From Zopfochytrium polystomum (lineage: Eukaryota > Chytridiomycota > Chytridiomycetes > Chytridiales > Chytridiaceae), in contig JAIVFJ010000490.1 of NCBI GenBank assembly GCA_025765615.1, positions 1 to 32,779 on the forward strand: DNA of 32,779 nt. The letters run 5' to 3'. The notes below the pieces were generated by a model. It searched no databases, was not told the DNA's origin, and worked only from the letters and a program-made list of their open reading frames with translations. Below, piece after piece: positions 1 through 10,373 of this stretch; position 1 is the stretch's first letter; every line of letters begins with the position of its first letter. The position numbers were made by a program, and so were the translations under genes.

Positions 1-818
1 CGGCGAGGACGACGCCGACGCCGGGCCGGCGACGGCGGATGATGCGTTCTGGGTTGTGTTGGGTGTCGAGGTCGTCGCATCGGCGGCGGCGGTGGCGGAA
101 CGGGACTTTTGCAGCAGCGCGACGGGCAGGGCGACGGCCACGGCGACGATGAGGGCGACGAGGAGGCACGCGGCGACGCGGCGGCGGCTGGGTCGGTCGG
201 CTGGGGTGGGGGTGGGGCAGCAAGGCAAAGTCAGCGATGACGTTTTGCGGGCAGGGCACTCGTCCGGGCAAACGGCTCACCAGTTGGCCGCGGCCGAAGG
301 CCGTCCGTCTCGTCTCCGCCGTCTCCGGCGGGCGGGAACGTCAGCTGGTCCTCCTCGCCTGACGGCAGGGGGAAGCTGAACTCGCCCGCGGCTGCGGCGG
401 CGGCGTGAAGCTTCTTGTCGTCGAGTCGGTCGAAGCGGCTGTGGAGCCACGAGTCGACGGTTTGGCTGCCGCCGGTCGTTGCTGTTGTTGACGGTAGCTG
501 TTGATGGTGTTTCTTCCAGCTGGCGGCGGCGTCCCCGGCGAGGCCGATGCGGTCGAAGCCGGCAGCGGGGGGCGGGGAATGCGATGGCGGAAGGGGAGGA
601 GGAGGAGCGCAAGCCGAGAAGGGCTTCATTCCGTGGCGGTGCTCGCTGCTGCCGTCCGGTCGCTCTTCCTTCTTTGTAGTAGGCTTCTTCTCCGCCTCAG
701 GTGCTGCTGCCGCTGTTGCTGCAGCTGCCCCCGCCGCCGCCGTGGCCTCGTTGCCGTCGCCGTCGTCGTCGTGGCGGTCGCTGTCTCCGCAACCGCCTTG
801 AGCTGGGCTTGTTTGCAT
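1..818 (-). CDS. Single-pass membrane protein, 5' part only (partial)
   Basis: I do not recognise the family. The ATG is at 818-816. Exon 1 (about 281-818) encodes a low-complexity N-terminal region of about 180 residues rich in Ala, Asp, Ser and Pro, with a KKPTTKKEE patch. A likely intron at 201-280 (GTGAGC donor, CCCCAG acceptor, phase 1) joins it to an exon that runs off the left edge. A second possible donor near 242 would give a 41-nt intron. The second exon starts with a basic stretch (RPSRRR) followed by about 21 hydrophobic residues (VAACLLVALIVAVAVALPVAL), then a Ser/Thr/Ala-rich stretch with several N-x-S/T sites. Basic residues before the helix and Ser/Thr-rich sequence after it suggest a type II protein with an N-terminal cytosolic tail and a lumenal or extracellular remainder. 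The catalytic or binding part lies outside the window, so the function is unknown. Confidence 0.55.
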
Positions 819-1459
819 TTTTGGTTGGCAATCGGCTCAAGGGCCGACCTTTTCGTCCGTGTGTGTGTGTCCGCGCTTGAAGAAATTGTTTTTCTTTGTC
901 TGCCAAAAAATTCCTTTGAAAAATTGGGAATAAATTTGCAAACTTAATTACGTAAAGGAGAATAGTTTTGTTTTTTTTTCGTTGGCCTCGCTCCAGTTTT
1001 GACAGCAGCATCCGGTTTATGTCTGTCTGTCTGTCTTTTTGAACAGAAAATTTTTACTTTCCAAAAGAGGCAGGGGATGACGTAGCTTGCACATGGAGCC
1101 AAAAATTCGCTGCTGCCAATATTTGCGTGGCCACTGTTTCGTTCTGATGCTTTTGCAACTTTCCGCCGTCTCCAACCGGATGTGAGGATAATTGAACCGG
1201 CGTAACGGTGAAGCGTAGCGGAAGCTGACTTTTGTTATTGCGTGGTTGTTGACAGACAGATCGAAAATGCAAGCAGAAAGTTCCGTGACGAAGGATTTTC
1301 GCCGCTTCTTTGACAAGTTCGATTTCATTACATTCGCAATCACCCAAACCAAACACGACTGCCAACAAATTTACGCACGCGCACACACGCTCATAGGCTC
1401 ATCGCTCTCCCCCCCCGCGGCCAGCCACCCAAACACGGACGGCGCGCACCAAACACATT
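819..1459. other. Intergenic region between two leftward genes
   Basis: This stretch holds the presumed promoter and 5' UTR of the membrane-protein gene and the 3' flank of the transcription-factor gene. It is less GC-rich than the flanking coding DNA. It has a short (TGTC)n run at about 1021-1036, T-rich segments at 880-990 and a small (CA)n patch near 1376-1388. I see no convincing gene or RNA. Confidence 0.5.
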
Positions 1460-4400
1460 TCACATGCTCAAAACACCGGCACAGGGCGAATCGGCCGCTA
1501 TAAACAGGTCCCACAGCTCGAAATCCGACAGCACCAACTGCTCGCCCGCGTCAGGGCCGGAGCCGGGCGAGCCTCCAGCACCATATGACAACGACAACGA
1601 CGACGACGACGCCGACGCCGACGACAGCGAGGGCGGTGCTGCCGGCCATAAGGACGTCGACTGCGGACCGGAGGACTTCGGCAGCCAAGAAGATGGGGCG
1701 CCCGGCGACGACGAAAATGACGGCAGCGACGACAAAGGCGACGACGACGACGACGACGACGACGCCGCCGCCGCCGCCGCGAGGCATTCCCGCGCCCTCC
1801 GGACCAGCCGGAAGACAGGGCTGTGCAGGAAGCTCCCGAACGATGCGGAGATGGACCACATGCGCTCGGCCTCGTCGGCCATCGTGGAGCCCCGCGCGGC
1901 CCCGTGGAGCAGCGGGACGCCGCCGCCGCTGCCGCCGACGTTGTCGTCGTCGTCGTCGACAAAGCCCACCTCGCCGTCGTCGTCGTCGTTTTTGGCGGAT
2001 GAGGACACGGCAGCGGCGGTCCGCGCCGCCGACGCGTCTTCGAGCGCCTCGAACGCCCACAAGTTCGGCAACACCGTGGGGCGCTGCTCGCTGCGGAGCT
2101 CCGGGGCGGCGGCGCCCGAAGTGATGGATCGCCGCCGCAGCGCCGCGTCGACGGCGTCAAAGTAGTCCCAGTCGGAGCGACGGAGCCGGGTGTAGAGGCC
2201 GTAGACAATCGACCACATGGGCCGCGCGGCCCTGCGCAAGCGGAAGTATGCCAAATACGCGTCTATCGCCGCCGTGACCTCCTCGAGCGTCACCACCGCG
2301 GGGTCGGCCGCGGCGGCGGCGGTGGGCGTCAGGGCACGAGCAGCAGCCTGGTCGTGGGCGGGCGGGAACGACAGGATGCATTCAGCGAGGAAGAGGGCGC
2401 AGAGGGCCTCCATCATCTGGATAGCGTCGAACGGGCCCGCAGTCGATCCCGCAAGGCTCGAGGTTGCACGCGAGTTTGGCGACGGCCAGCGCGGACGACA
2501 GGCACCTATCGAACGCGCGGTGGAGGTCCTCCGCCGTCGCAGTGGTATCTGCCGGGTCGACGGCGCTGTCCGCGGTGGTTGTTGCGTGCGTGTTGTTCCT
2601 TTGCGACGTGCTCCGGTCGATCAGCTGGTCCAAATACTGGTGTACGGATGGCATTGTGAGCAGAATGATCGAGCCGTGGTACGCGCAAAAGGTGGACGCG
2701 AGGAACTGCGAGGGCACCGCACCCTTTGTGATGCTGCTTTTCTCACTACTCGAAACCTCGCAACTTTGGGTCCAGAGCTCGGGAAGATAGCGACCTGTAA
2801 AAGTCTTCCAACAGTAATTCTAGACGCTTCCGCCGACTTGCCTCCGCAGGCGAGTGGAGGTTCGTTCGACAGCCCCCCAGGATTTCTATGAACAGGCAGA
2901 CTGCATCTTTGTAGGCGGTGAAGTAGCCTCCTGGCTCCATTGGCTTGAGCGAGCTTGCAATAGTAGGGTCCATAGACAACCACAGCTCTTCGTGGCAAAT
3001 CGGCTTGACTGCTCCTGCACTGGCCACGAGGAATGCGGGTCTCACAGAAGCAATGGATATGTCTTGTCGGCGTTTCGAAAAAAGTTAAAGTCAGCAAGGA
3101 CAGTTTGCTTTGAAAGAAGGATCTGCTCAACCGCTCACATCTCTCTGTAAAGTAGCACGTCCACCAGCACCGCCTTCTAGTCTCCTTTTCAACTGATGAC
3201 ATGTGCTGCGAGAGATCGTCGGGATCTACATTGAGCTGTAGATAAACAGCCTGTCCACAGTTTTTCTCAGCAATCATCCGGTGGAAATGAACACGACTGT
3301 ACCATCTGGCAGGCCATTCCCGACTGCAATCGACTGCGAGCAATTTTACCAATCGCTGTGGGAGAGTGAGTGTCAGTCATCAACATCAGCGCAATCCACA
3401 AACCCACCAGAGGATAAGTACGACAATATCAGCAACCCCTGAAGATTTTCGATGGACGGAGAGTCGCAAGCCTCAAAGAACATGGATCGAGCTGCTTTGT
3501 AATACCACAGCATTACGTTTTTTCGGGAGAGTCATCAGCGAAGGGGCGCTGGCACCCATTGCACAAATCGCAGCCCTAAAATAGCATTAGGAGCTAGAGA
3601 ACTCAGGCCTGGGCCACCGGAAAAAAAAAACATTCCGCTCTCTTTCTACCCCACTTTAGAAAGGTCGGAGCGTCTTTCTTGAAACTGAGCTGGTGCACGA
3701 TTTGAAAGGGCAAGAGGTGTGCGTGAAAGAAGGCGTCTATCAAGATATCTTCCTCCCGGATCTGGGCGCCTGGCCGAGTCGGCAATCCCTTCCGTTTTGC
3801 CGGCTGCTCATCTGCGGCGAGACCGTACGCTGGTCGGAGCATGTTTTCTTGCAAGCTTATTTTGAAGAGCATTTCGTTGAGCGTTTCCGGGGTCACGAGC
3901 CAGGTCGGATCCACCGTTGCTGGAGGCGAGGGGGGGATGGGGTCGGTCAGGGAATACGACGAGTTTGCTTTAGAAAATTCGTTTTGCTTCTATCTCTATT
4001 TCTCTCTTACCGCCACGCGTGGTGGGAACGGCCAGCTGGCTCAGCGCCCGCGTACTTCTTCTTGGCCTCAATGTCGCGTTGGTTGCGCAGCACCAGTTCC
4101 GGATCCGTCTTCACGCGGGCGCCGAGGTAAACGCAGTTCGCGGCCATGTCCCGCTTGACGCAAAAGCCGCAGAACGGCCGCGCCCCGTCCGCACTTTCGC
4201 TTGCGCGAGCGGCACGTCTCGCACGACCTTTTTTTTCAGTGTTTTGTTGTTTGTTTTTTTTTTGGTTGGGTGTTGTGGTGGGTATTTTCGATGAGAGGAT
4301 CTCCCTCCCTCCCTCCCCTCCCCTCCCCTCCCCTCCCCTCCCCCCGCCCCATAGCAGTGAAAGAAACCGATCGGTCTGCTGACCATCGGCGCGCAAGGAG

Positions 4401-4516
4401 ACCCATCGACAGGCCTTGGTGCGCTGGATCGCCAGCAGCGGCAGCAGCAGTTGTTGATCCTGCGGCTGATGTCGGGTGCCCGCCTGCGGACAGAGCAGTG
4501 AACAGAGTCGCTGGTG

Positions 4517-4553
<37 letters not shown>

Positions 4554-4682
4554 AGGAAACGGTTCAGACGGCGACGGCAGAGACGACGACGAGGAGGACG
4601 ACAAGGAAGACGACGAGAGCGGCGGCGGCCGACTTTTCTTCGCTTGCGGCGACTCACTGGCGCCCGATCGTGGCCGAAACAT
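1460..4682 (-). CDS. Zn2Cys6 (fungal binuclear cluster) transcription factor, frame interrupted
   Basis: Likely DNA-binding transcription factor of the fungal Zn2Cys6 class, with a fungal-specific middle domain. The ATG at 4682 opens a Ser-rich and polyGln N-terminus. After a G-rich intron the zinc cluster reads SCETCRSRKRKC then DGARPFCGFC and ends at the Cys of MAANC, giving C-x2-C-x6-C-x6-C-x2-C-x8-C. Its two halves lie in different frames, shifted by one extra G near 4189. Downstream pieces follow the family order: EEDILIDAFFHAHLLPF around 3720, WYYKAARSMFFEACDS around 3480, LQLNVDPDDLSQ then EKETRRRCWWTCYFTER around 3150-3240, and AFLVASAGAVKPICHEELW just below 3060. The C-terminal part (2438-1460) contains Asp- and Ser-rich tracts and ends in ELWDLFIAADS. 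At least five one-base frame breaks are needed: near 4189, G4 at 3543-3546, T6 at 3518-3523, near 2749, and CCC at 2436-2438. One splice junction near 3917-4010 also does not keep phase. Either the sequence has errors or this is a decaying pseudogene. Targets are unknown. Confidence 0.72.
4301..4350 (-). repeat. G-rich (GGGA/GGGGA)n tract in the transcription-factor intron
   Basis: The plus strand carries consecutive CCCT and CCCCT units, so the coding (minus) strand and pre-mRNA have at least eight G3-G4 runs separated by single A residues. This meets the usual sequence pattern for a G-quadruplex. It lies between the polyGln first exon and the exon encoding the zinc cluster. Confidence 0.7.
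4518..4553 (-). repeat. (CTG)n tract encoding polyGln in the transcription factor
   Basis: About a dozen CTG triplets on the plus strand read as CAG in the coding strand and give a polyGln run between a Ser/Pro-rich segment and the zinc cluster. PolyGln tracts are common in transcription-factor activation regions. Length polymorphism is likely. Confidence 0.85.
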
Positions 4683-5127
4683 GAAAAATTATTATTTTCC
4701 TTGGGGCTTGATTTTCTGCTTTCATACATATTTATTTATTCGAGACGCCGCAGTTCCCTCTCTCTCTCTGTCTCTCTCTCTGTCTCTCTCTTCCTCAGAC
4801 GGCCCGATTTGCCGGCGGAAGGCGGGTCCTGCACCACGCATCCGGAAAGCCAGCCCACCAGACAAACAGAGCAGCAGCACCGGCAGACTGACCGACCTCA
4901 AAATCGCTCTCCCGTCGGGATGCGTGGTGTGGCTGGTGGCCAAACTGTGTCAAAAAAACGTCTGCAACGGACGAGGTTTCAAATCTATTTCTGTTTTTTT
5001 TCAAACCTTTTTTACGGTTCTTGTTTCCAAATTCATTACGATGAGAGGAATGAAAAAAAAAAAAGTCCCCATGAAAAGAAAGAAGAAAAAAAAAAAAAAA
5101 TTAAAACAGACAGACCCTAACACGCAA
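4683..5127. other. Intergenic region between transcription factor and glucosyltransferase
   Basis: This holds the promoter side of the transcription-factor gene and the 3' flank of the glucosyltransferase gene. Visible elements are AATAAATAAA on the minus strand (4731-4740), a (CT)n tract at about 4758-4794, and A-rich runs at 5050-5101. No gene is seen. Confidence 0.5.
4731..4740 (-). terminator. Possible polyadenylation signal of the glucosyltransferase gene
   Basis: The minus strand reads AATAAATAAA, about 390 nt past the glucosyltransferase stop codon. Fungal poly(A) signals are loose, so this is only a candidate. Confidence 0.3.
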
Positions 5128-8100
5128 TCAAACACGCAACGATTTCCGCATCTTCTCCTCATAGAGTCGGTTAAACGCGTCAAAGATCTCGGCGTCCGAC
5201 ATCGGCTTGCCGCTGCTGGGGACGGATTGTCGGAACCGCGCGCACCTTGCGGATTCCCAATCCAAACGGGCCTTCCTCGGCGTCCGCCTCGTTGTCGTCG
5301 TCGTCGTCGTCTGAGCTGCTGCCGCTGCTGCTGCTGCTGTCGCCTCCGAGCGGGACGCGGTGGATTGCGGGTGGAGGAGGAGGATGGTAGGAGTGGCGCT
5401 GCGGGCGGTGGGATCACCAACTCCGGTAGGGGCGCAACACGAGGAGGGGAGGGCGGGACGGCTCCGACAGCCGTCGCCGCCGTCGGCGAGGCTCGCGGAC
5501 TGTCTTCGCTTGCTTGGGAAGCTCCAACGTTCTCCGCGCTGTTCCTCGCGTGGTGGTGGTGGTGGTGGTGGTGGTGGTGGTGGTGTACACCACCATTCCC
5601 ATTCCCGCGCCTGTGTCTGCGGAACCACGAGTGCGATGTCGATGAAGCTGCCGCACCGTCAAATGAAGATCGGGGAGCACTGCCCAGCCCCGCCTTCGGC
5701 GAACCGTTTGCGCCGGTTTCGCTGCTCGATGGGTTTGTCATAGCCGGTCCCTCCAATGAATCTGCCCCTCTAGTCTCAGGCAGAGTGCTGCTCAACACCG
5801 TGGACGAGGACGTGGAGGCAGACGACACGCTTGCGTTTTCGGGGAACGACTTTGACCAGTTTTGGTGAGGCCCGCCCTGAATGGTATCACCCGAACCATC
5901 AGACAATCTGGCAGAAGAGCCCATGTCATGGAAAGACTTGCTCGAAGTCAGCCTGCTGATAAGCGATCGACCATCTTGAGACTTGCACCTCTCGCGCCTC
6001 CTGGCTTTTGGGGTGCCAAGATAACTCGCAACTGCTGTGTCTGCCCGCCCGTCATGCGACTTGCGGCGGCGAAGGTCTGGCGACTCTTGTTCGGAATGAG
6101 AATCTTGCGGCGGTGTGGAATTAACTTGCGTAGAGGTCGCCGCCCCTCCGTTTGAGCTGAATGCCAAACTTGAAATTAAGGAGTTCCCGTCGTGGGACCT
6201 GCGATTGAATCGACGGCTGAGGGAGGATGCAGGGGACGATGTGACCGGTGCGTCTGCAACGATGTGGGTCGGGACTCCAACATTGGCAGAGCTATCATCT
6301 GGAGATTTCTTGAAGCGTCGGGACAGAGTGTTGGACAGAGAGTTGGGCGACAGGTGGTAGGTCGAAGTGGTGGTGTTCGGTGAGACAGGTAGTTCAGAGG
6401 CAAGTGATGAAATATTGAGGCTCTCATCGTGCGACTTGCGATGAATTAATTTTGGAAACCTTGGCAGCGACGGCGCGGTGTCGCTTGAACCAGGAGGCTT
6501 TGGTGAGAACAGCTCGCCGATGGACTTGACCCGCGAGATTCTTTTCTTCTCAACAGTCCAACGCTTGTAGCGGTAAGTAGTAATATTGTCCTCCGAAACC
6601 TTGCCCTCCTTCGCGAGGACACGAATCGCTTCAAAGGAAAGTTTCATATCGTACTCTGCGACGTAGGCCACTGCTTTCCTCGTGGGGTCAACATCACACC
6701 GAATAGCATCCAGTGGAAGATGAGCGTGGAAAGCCTTCCCTGCCTCAACCGCCCCGTCTTCGGTCTGAATTCTTTGAGAGGCTGTCCGGGCAGCCTCAAT
6801 GACATCGGGCCTAAAGCAAAACTGGATCACTGCGGCTAGACGGTCAACCGTCAGTTTCTTGAAAGGGATTGGGCCGGTCCCGCGTGAATAGAAGCAATCA
6901 TTGCTCCCCCTTGACAGGTGAGGTCAGTGAGAAACGAAACAAAGCGCGGTGGTGAACTGAACTTACAAAAGCTTTGGTCTCCGAAGAAGGGAATGATAGC
7001 AGTTGGTCTGCCTGCCCTCAAGCCCGCAGATGTCGTGCCGGCACCCCCATGATGAACCACGGCTGCCACCTGCTTAAATAGCCAGTCGTGCGGGCAGTTT
7101 CCAATCATGTAAATATTGTCCGGAACTTGCAACTTGTCGCCACCAAGGCCCCCCCAGCCTTTTGAGACAATAGCACGTACTCCGGCTTTCTCGACCGCTT
7201 TAAAAATCAGATCAGTAAGGCCGTCTGGGTCGTCGACAACAATGGAACCGAAGCCTGCAAGTGCGCAGTCAGACAAGCCGAGATATCAGAAACTGTGTTC
7301 CACCCACCAATGTAAACGGGTGGATCTCCTTTTGCCAGAAAGTCCACAAGGTCTTCTGGAGGGGTGTAGTTACTGGCGAGGTCCAAGAATATAAAACCGG
7401 TAATGTCTACAGGCAAGCGTCTTAGTGAAAGATAAATATGGCCGCCATGCCTACCAATGTGTGATCCCCAGTCAGACGGTTTTGGTATAAGGGCTTCACT
7501 CCAAATGTACGTATGTGGAACCTGAGGAGCAAGGACACGCTGAGAGAACAAATCGAAGAGTCAGAAGTAGAACTGCATACCACTAAGTGCTTTAAGTGTA
7601 ACGGGCCTTCAGATGGTGACAACTTTGGCAACCCCAAAGTCTTCCGACGGAAGTTATTGATGATGTCGCCGAGCCCTTCCCAGGTCAGGATGTCAACGAA
7701 ATCGTAGGACAAATAGTTTGCTTTCGAGCGGGATGAGTTTAAGTCTAATTATACAAAGTTAAGTCAAATTAGTGATGATAGGTAAATTCTTACAATTCAC
7801 GTTGGTCAAAGGATGGGGGAATGCTTTGGTTGGACTGTATGGCATGGTGAAGTAGATATGACAAGGGATAAGGAGTCGTTCAGCACAGTGTATGTGCGCA
7901 AAGGCTACAGGATTCGAGATAATCGCATCGGCAACAAATGGTGCCATGTCTGGAACATCCGGGTCCGTTTGAACGCAAGATTTCCAAGCCGATTCCAAAA
8001 TTGCTTCAATCATAGTACGTTTTTTGCCGATGTCACCGGCACGGATAGATTGAAGACCGGGAAGCAAACCAGGGTCTGTTGTTTTGGAGGGAGAAGGGGC

Positions 8101-9678
8101 AATGATTTAGTGCTGCACAATCACGCCCACTGAGCTTGGCACTGCTTACTTTTCACCATGTATGCCATCAGCTCATTTGGGTCACCCGCCAGAGGATAAA
8201 ACTCGAGGCCGTTTTCTGTCACGAACTGCCGGAACGTACTATGCGTCGCCAATCGGACACGATGTCCCATACTTCTTTAGCTCTTTGCCGAGGGCGACGA
8301 AAGGCTGCACGTCCCCGCGCGAGCCAACGATTTGAATAACGATATTAAGTGCCGGCATCGACTGGTACAGGGAGAGATCCTTTGATAGGAGCGAAATGCG
8401 AGAGACCGAAAGAGTTGGGCTTTTATCGTCGGAGTCTGATGAGTCTGTCTGATCAACAGCAGCATCGTCCAAGTCAAGGTCATCTATGTTCACGTCGACA
8501 CGACCGTCGTCGTTGACAGAAAAGGTGTAAGATGCATTCCTTGGAGGAAGTGCTAAGGTTGACCGAAGTTTCTCCTTTTCCTTCCAGATATCGTCCGCAG
8601 CATGTTTCCTTCGCCAAATCACGGTCTTTAGCAAAGTGGCCGTGCTCATTGCGGTCGGTAGCATCCCCTGTGTCCCCATTGTTACGGCCTTCCCAACCCA
8701 CGTTGCGTCCGTCAACGTGAATTCAGCCAATGCTTCAACGAAAGAACTGTTGTTCTCCCAAAAGGAATGATACTAAAGCAAAGGCACTTTCAGCTATTCC
8801 TTCAGAAACTCGTTCTCGCACTCTACCTTTAAGGTACTTTTTCGCCATGTTCTCGCAAAATCTTTCACCTCCTCTGCCGACTTTGTCGTGTAGCCGACCC
8901 TCTCTAACTCGTAAAGTGGATGGAGTTTTTTGAAACCTTGAATCTTCTCCACCGTTGACAGCGCTGAGTTGACCTGGTGAGATATGAACTCGCGACAGAA
9001 AGGCTAAAATGGGCAATCATTAAACTGGACAAGATAAATAAAAGCTTTGAGACCTTGATGGAGCGATGATCACACATATTCGAAGAAGTGATATGGTAAA
9101 TTGTGATCTCAGAGTCCCAAACGATCAAAACGAACGCAGTGCGGCCCTCGTAATGCGGGACTGTTGCGGGAACTCGGACGTACGAAAGCCATCCCTGACG
9201 TCATCGTGTTCCAGGTTAGATTTGGCAGGCCCATGACAGCAGAATCAAGTAGCCCACCATTTCAGCGATCGGCGCGAACCCAACAAAGACATCTTTTCTA
9301 CCCGAGGCACTGTTCCCAGACGAGGCAGTTGAGTCAGAGTCACGTTGATCGGCGGTGGTTGAGGTTGTGACGGAAGTGGATGGCGGTTTGACGGAGGTGG
9401 CAGTCGTGTTCCCATCGGAAGAGCTGGACGGCGGATAATCCAGTGAGCTGAGAGACTCGTGGAAGGAGGGGGGCGGTCGACTGAGAGTGGGTGAAACTGA
9501 GAGCCAGTGGAGGCGGTGCGACAAAGGGAAGTGCGTCGTCGTCCAGCTCTGTGAGGCTGCTGTCAAGACCCATCGAGATTGGCTTGTCAAAACGCTCCAT
9601 CATATCCACATTGCGCTGCTGGTTCTGAACGGCCCGATCACGACCGACAAGGGGGCTGATGGGTGTCGGCGGTACCAT
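5128..9678 (-). CDS. Sterol 3-beta-glucosyltransferase (GT1 family) with extended N- and C-termini
   Basis: Transfers glucose from UDP-glucose to membrane sterols; the family includes fungal Atg26/Ugt51 and plant UGT80. Exons in order: 9258-9678, 9054-9194, 8827-9003, 8150-8772, 7794-8075, 7581-7720, 7455-7521, 7308-7406, 6967-7254, then 5128-6909; introns are 47-80 nt except one of 112 nt. The catalytic core starts with [19 protein letters not shown] (about 8330), continues through [24 protein letters not shown] and [18 protein letters not shown], and ends with the sugar-nucleotide motif [14 protein letters not shown] and [12 protein letters not shown]. Two frame breaks interrupt the core: an extra G (CCC at 8266-8268) before HRVRLATHS and a missing C (GGG at 6871-6873) before [12 protein letters not shown]. 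Two or three more occur in the termini (about 9470, 5370-5400 and 5244). The N-terminal 370 residues lack the PH/GRAM domains of Atg26. The tail carries SHDG repeats, polyHis and an acidic stretch and ends [18 protein letters not shown]. The core assignment is firm; the termini are unrecognised. Confidence 0.88.
5550..5586 (-). repeat. (GGT)n tract encoding 12 consecutive His
   Basis: The plus-strand GGT/TGG repeat reads as CAC/CAT in the glucosyltransferase frame and gives twelve His residues in the C-terminal tail, after a basic stretch ([13 protein letters not shown]). It may bind metal or simply reflect repeat expansion. Confidence 0.85.
5930..6445 (-). repeat. Four SHDG-type peptide repeats in the glucosyltransferase tail
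   Basis: Four diverged copies of a motif (basic residues, then S-H/Q-D-G/E, often followed by SLISSLA) occur: [16 protein letters not shown] near 6430, [15 protein letters not shown] near 6190, [17 protein letters not shown] near 6060 and [17 protein letters not shown] near 5975. Each has Arg/Lys two or three residues before Ser, as in basophilic kinase sites, and three are preceded or followed by SRRF- or SKSF-like text. The function is not known. Confidence 0.7.
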
Positions 9679-9932
9679 CGCAAGGACAAAAGCACTGCAC
9701 GTCCCAGTTTGTTATGTCGAGTCAGTTCGCCGTCTGGCAGTGGCTGCCGTGGGGACGCAGCTTTTTGAGCGAGAGAGTGTGCGTGCGGTGCTGTCTGTGA
9801 GGGGCGAGAGCGTAAAGATTGGCGGATCGGACTGTAGTTCTTTATTTATACCTTTTCTTTGTGTTTGGATCCTCCGTTTCAAAAAAAATAACGTGCGAAT
9901 GGGTGTGTGTGTGTGTGTGTGTGTGTCTCCTC

Positions 9933-9996
<64 letters not shown>

Positions 9997-10158
9997 ATTC
10001 TCTTTTTCCAATTTTGGAGCGGACGGTTCTTCCTTTGGCCTTTTCCTTCATTCTCTCTGTTCCTGATTATTCATCCGCGGAGGTGGAGAGACGAGAGACT
10101 GACTGGCCCAGAGAGTGACGGAGAAAAGAGAGTCAAAGAGAGGAAGGGCGGAGAGAGC

Positions 10159-10202
<44 letters not shown>

Positions 10203-10298
10203 TGAGAGTAAGAGCCACAGACAGGGTGCCCAGGCATCCGCCATTCGGCGCGGGTTTGCTCCGCCAGCTGTGGCCCACGACATTCCGCCTTTGATATT

Positions 10299-10369
<71 letters not shown>

Positions 10370-10373
10370 TCTC
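9679..10373. repeat. Upstream region of the glucosyltransferase with four long dinucleotide microsatellites
   Basis: There are four tracts: (GT)n at about 9903-9927, (CT)n at 9937-9993, (GT)n at 10161-10198 and (CT)n at 10302-10373, the last with two small interruptions. The tracts alternate and lie within 0.25-0.7 kb upstream of the glucosyltransferase ATG. They are non-coding; open frames through them are simple repeats of Ser-Leu or Cys-Val. Confidence 0.9.

Noticed and set aside
1464..2165. Rightward 233-residue acidic open frame
   Set aside because: It lies antisense to the Ser- and Ala-rich C-terminal part of the transcription factor. Its Asp runs are the reverse reading of Ser/Ala codon repeats and it has no motif.
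4681..5868. Rightward 395-residue open frame
   Set aside because: It is made of simple repeats (Leu-Ser, Trp run, Lys run) read through the intergenic region and opposite the glucosyltransferase tail.
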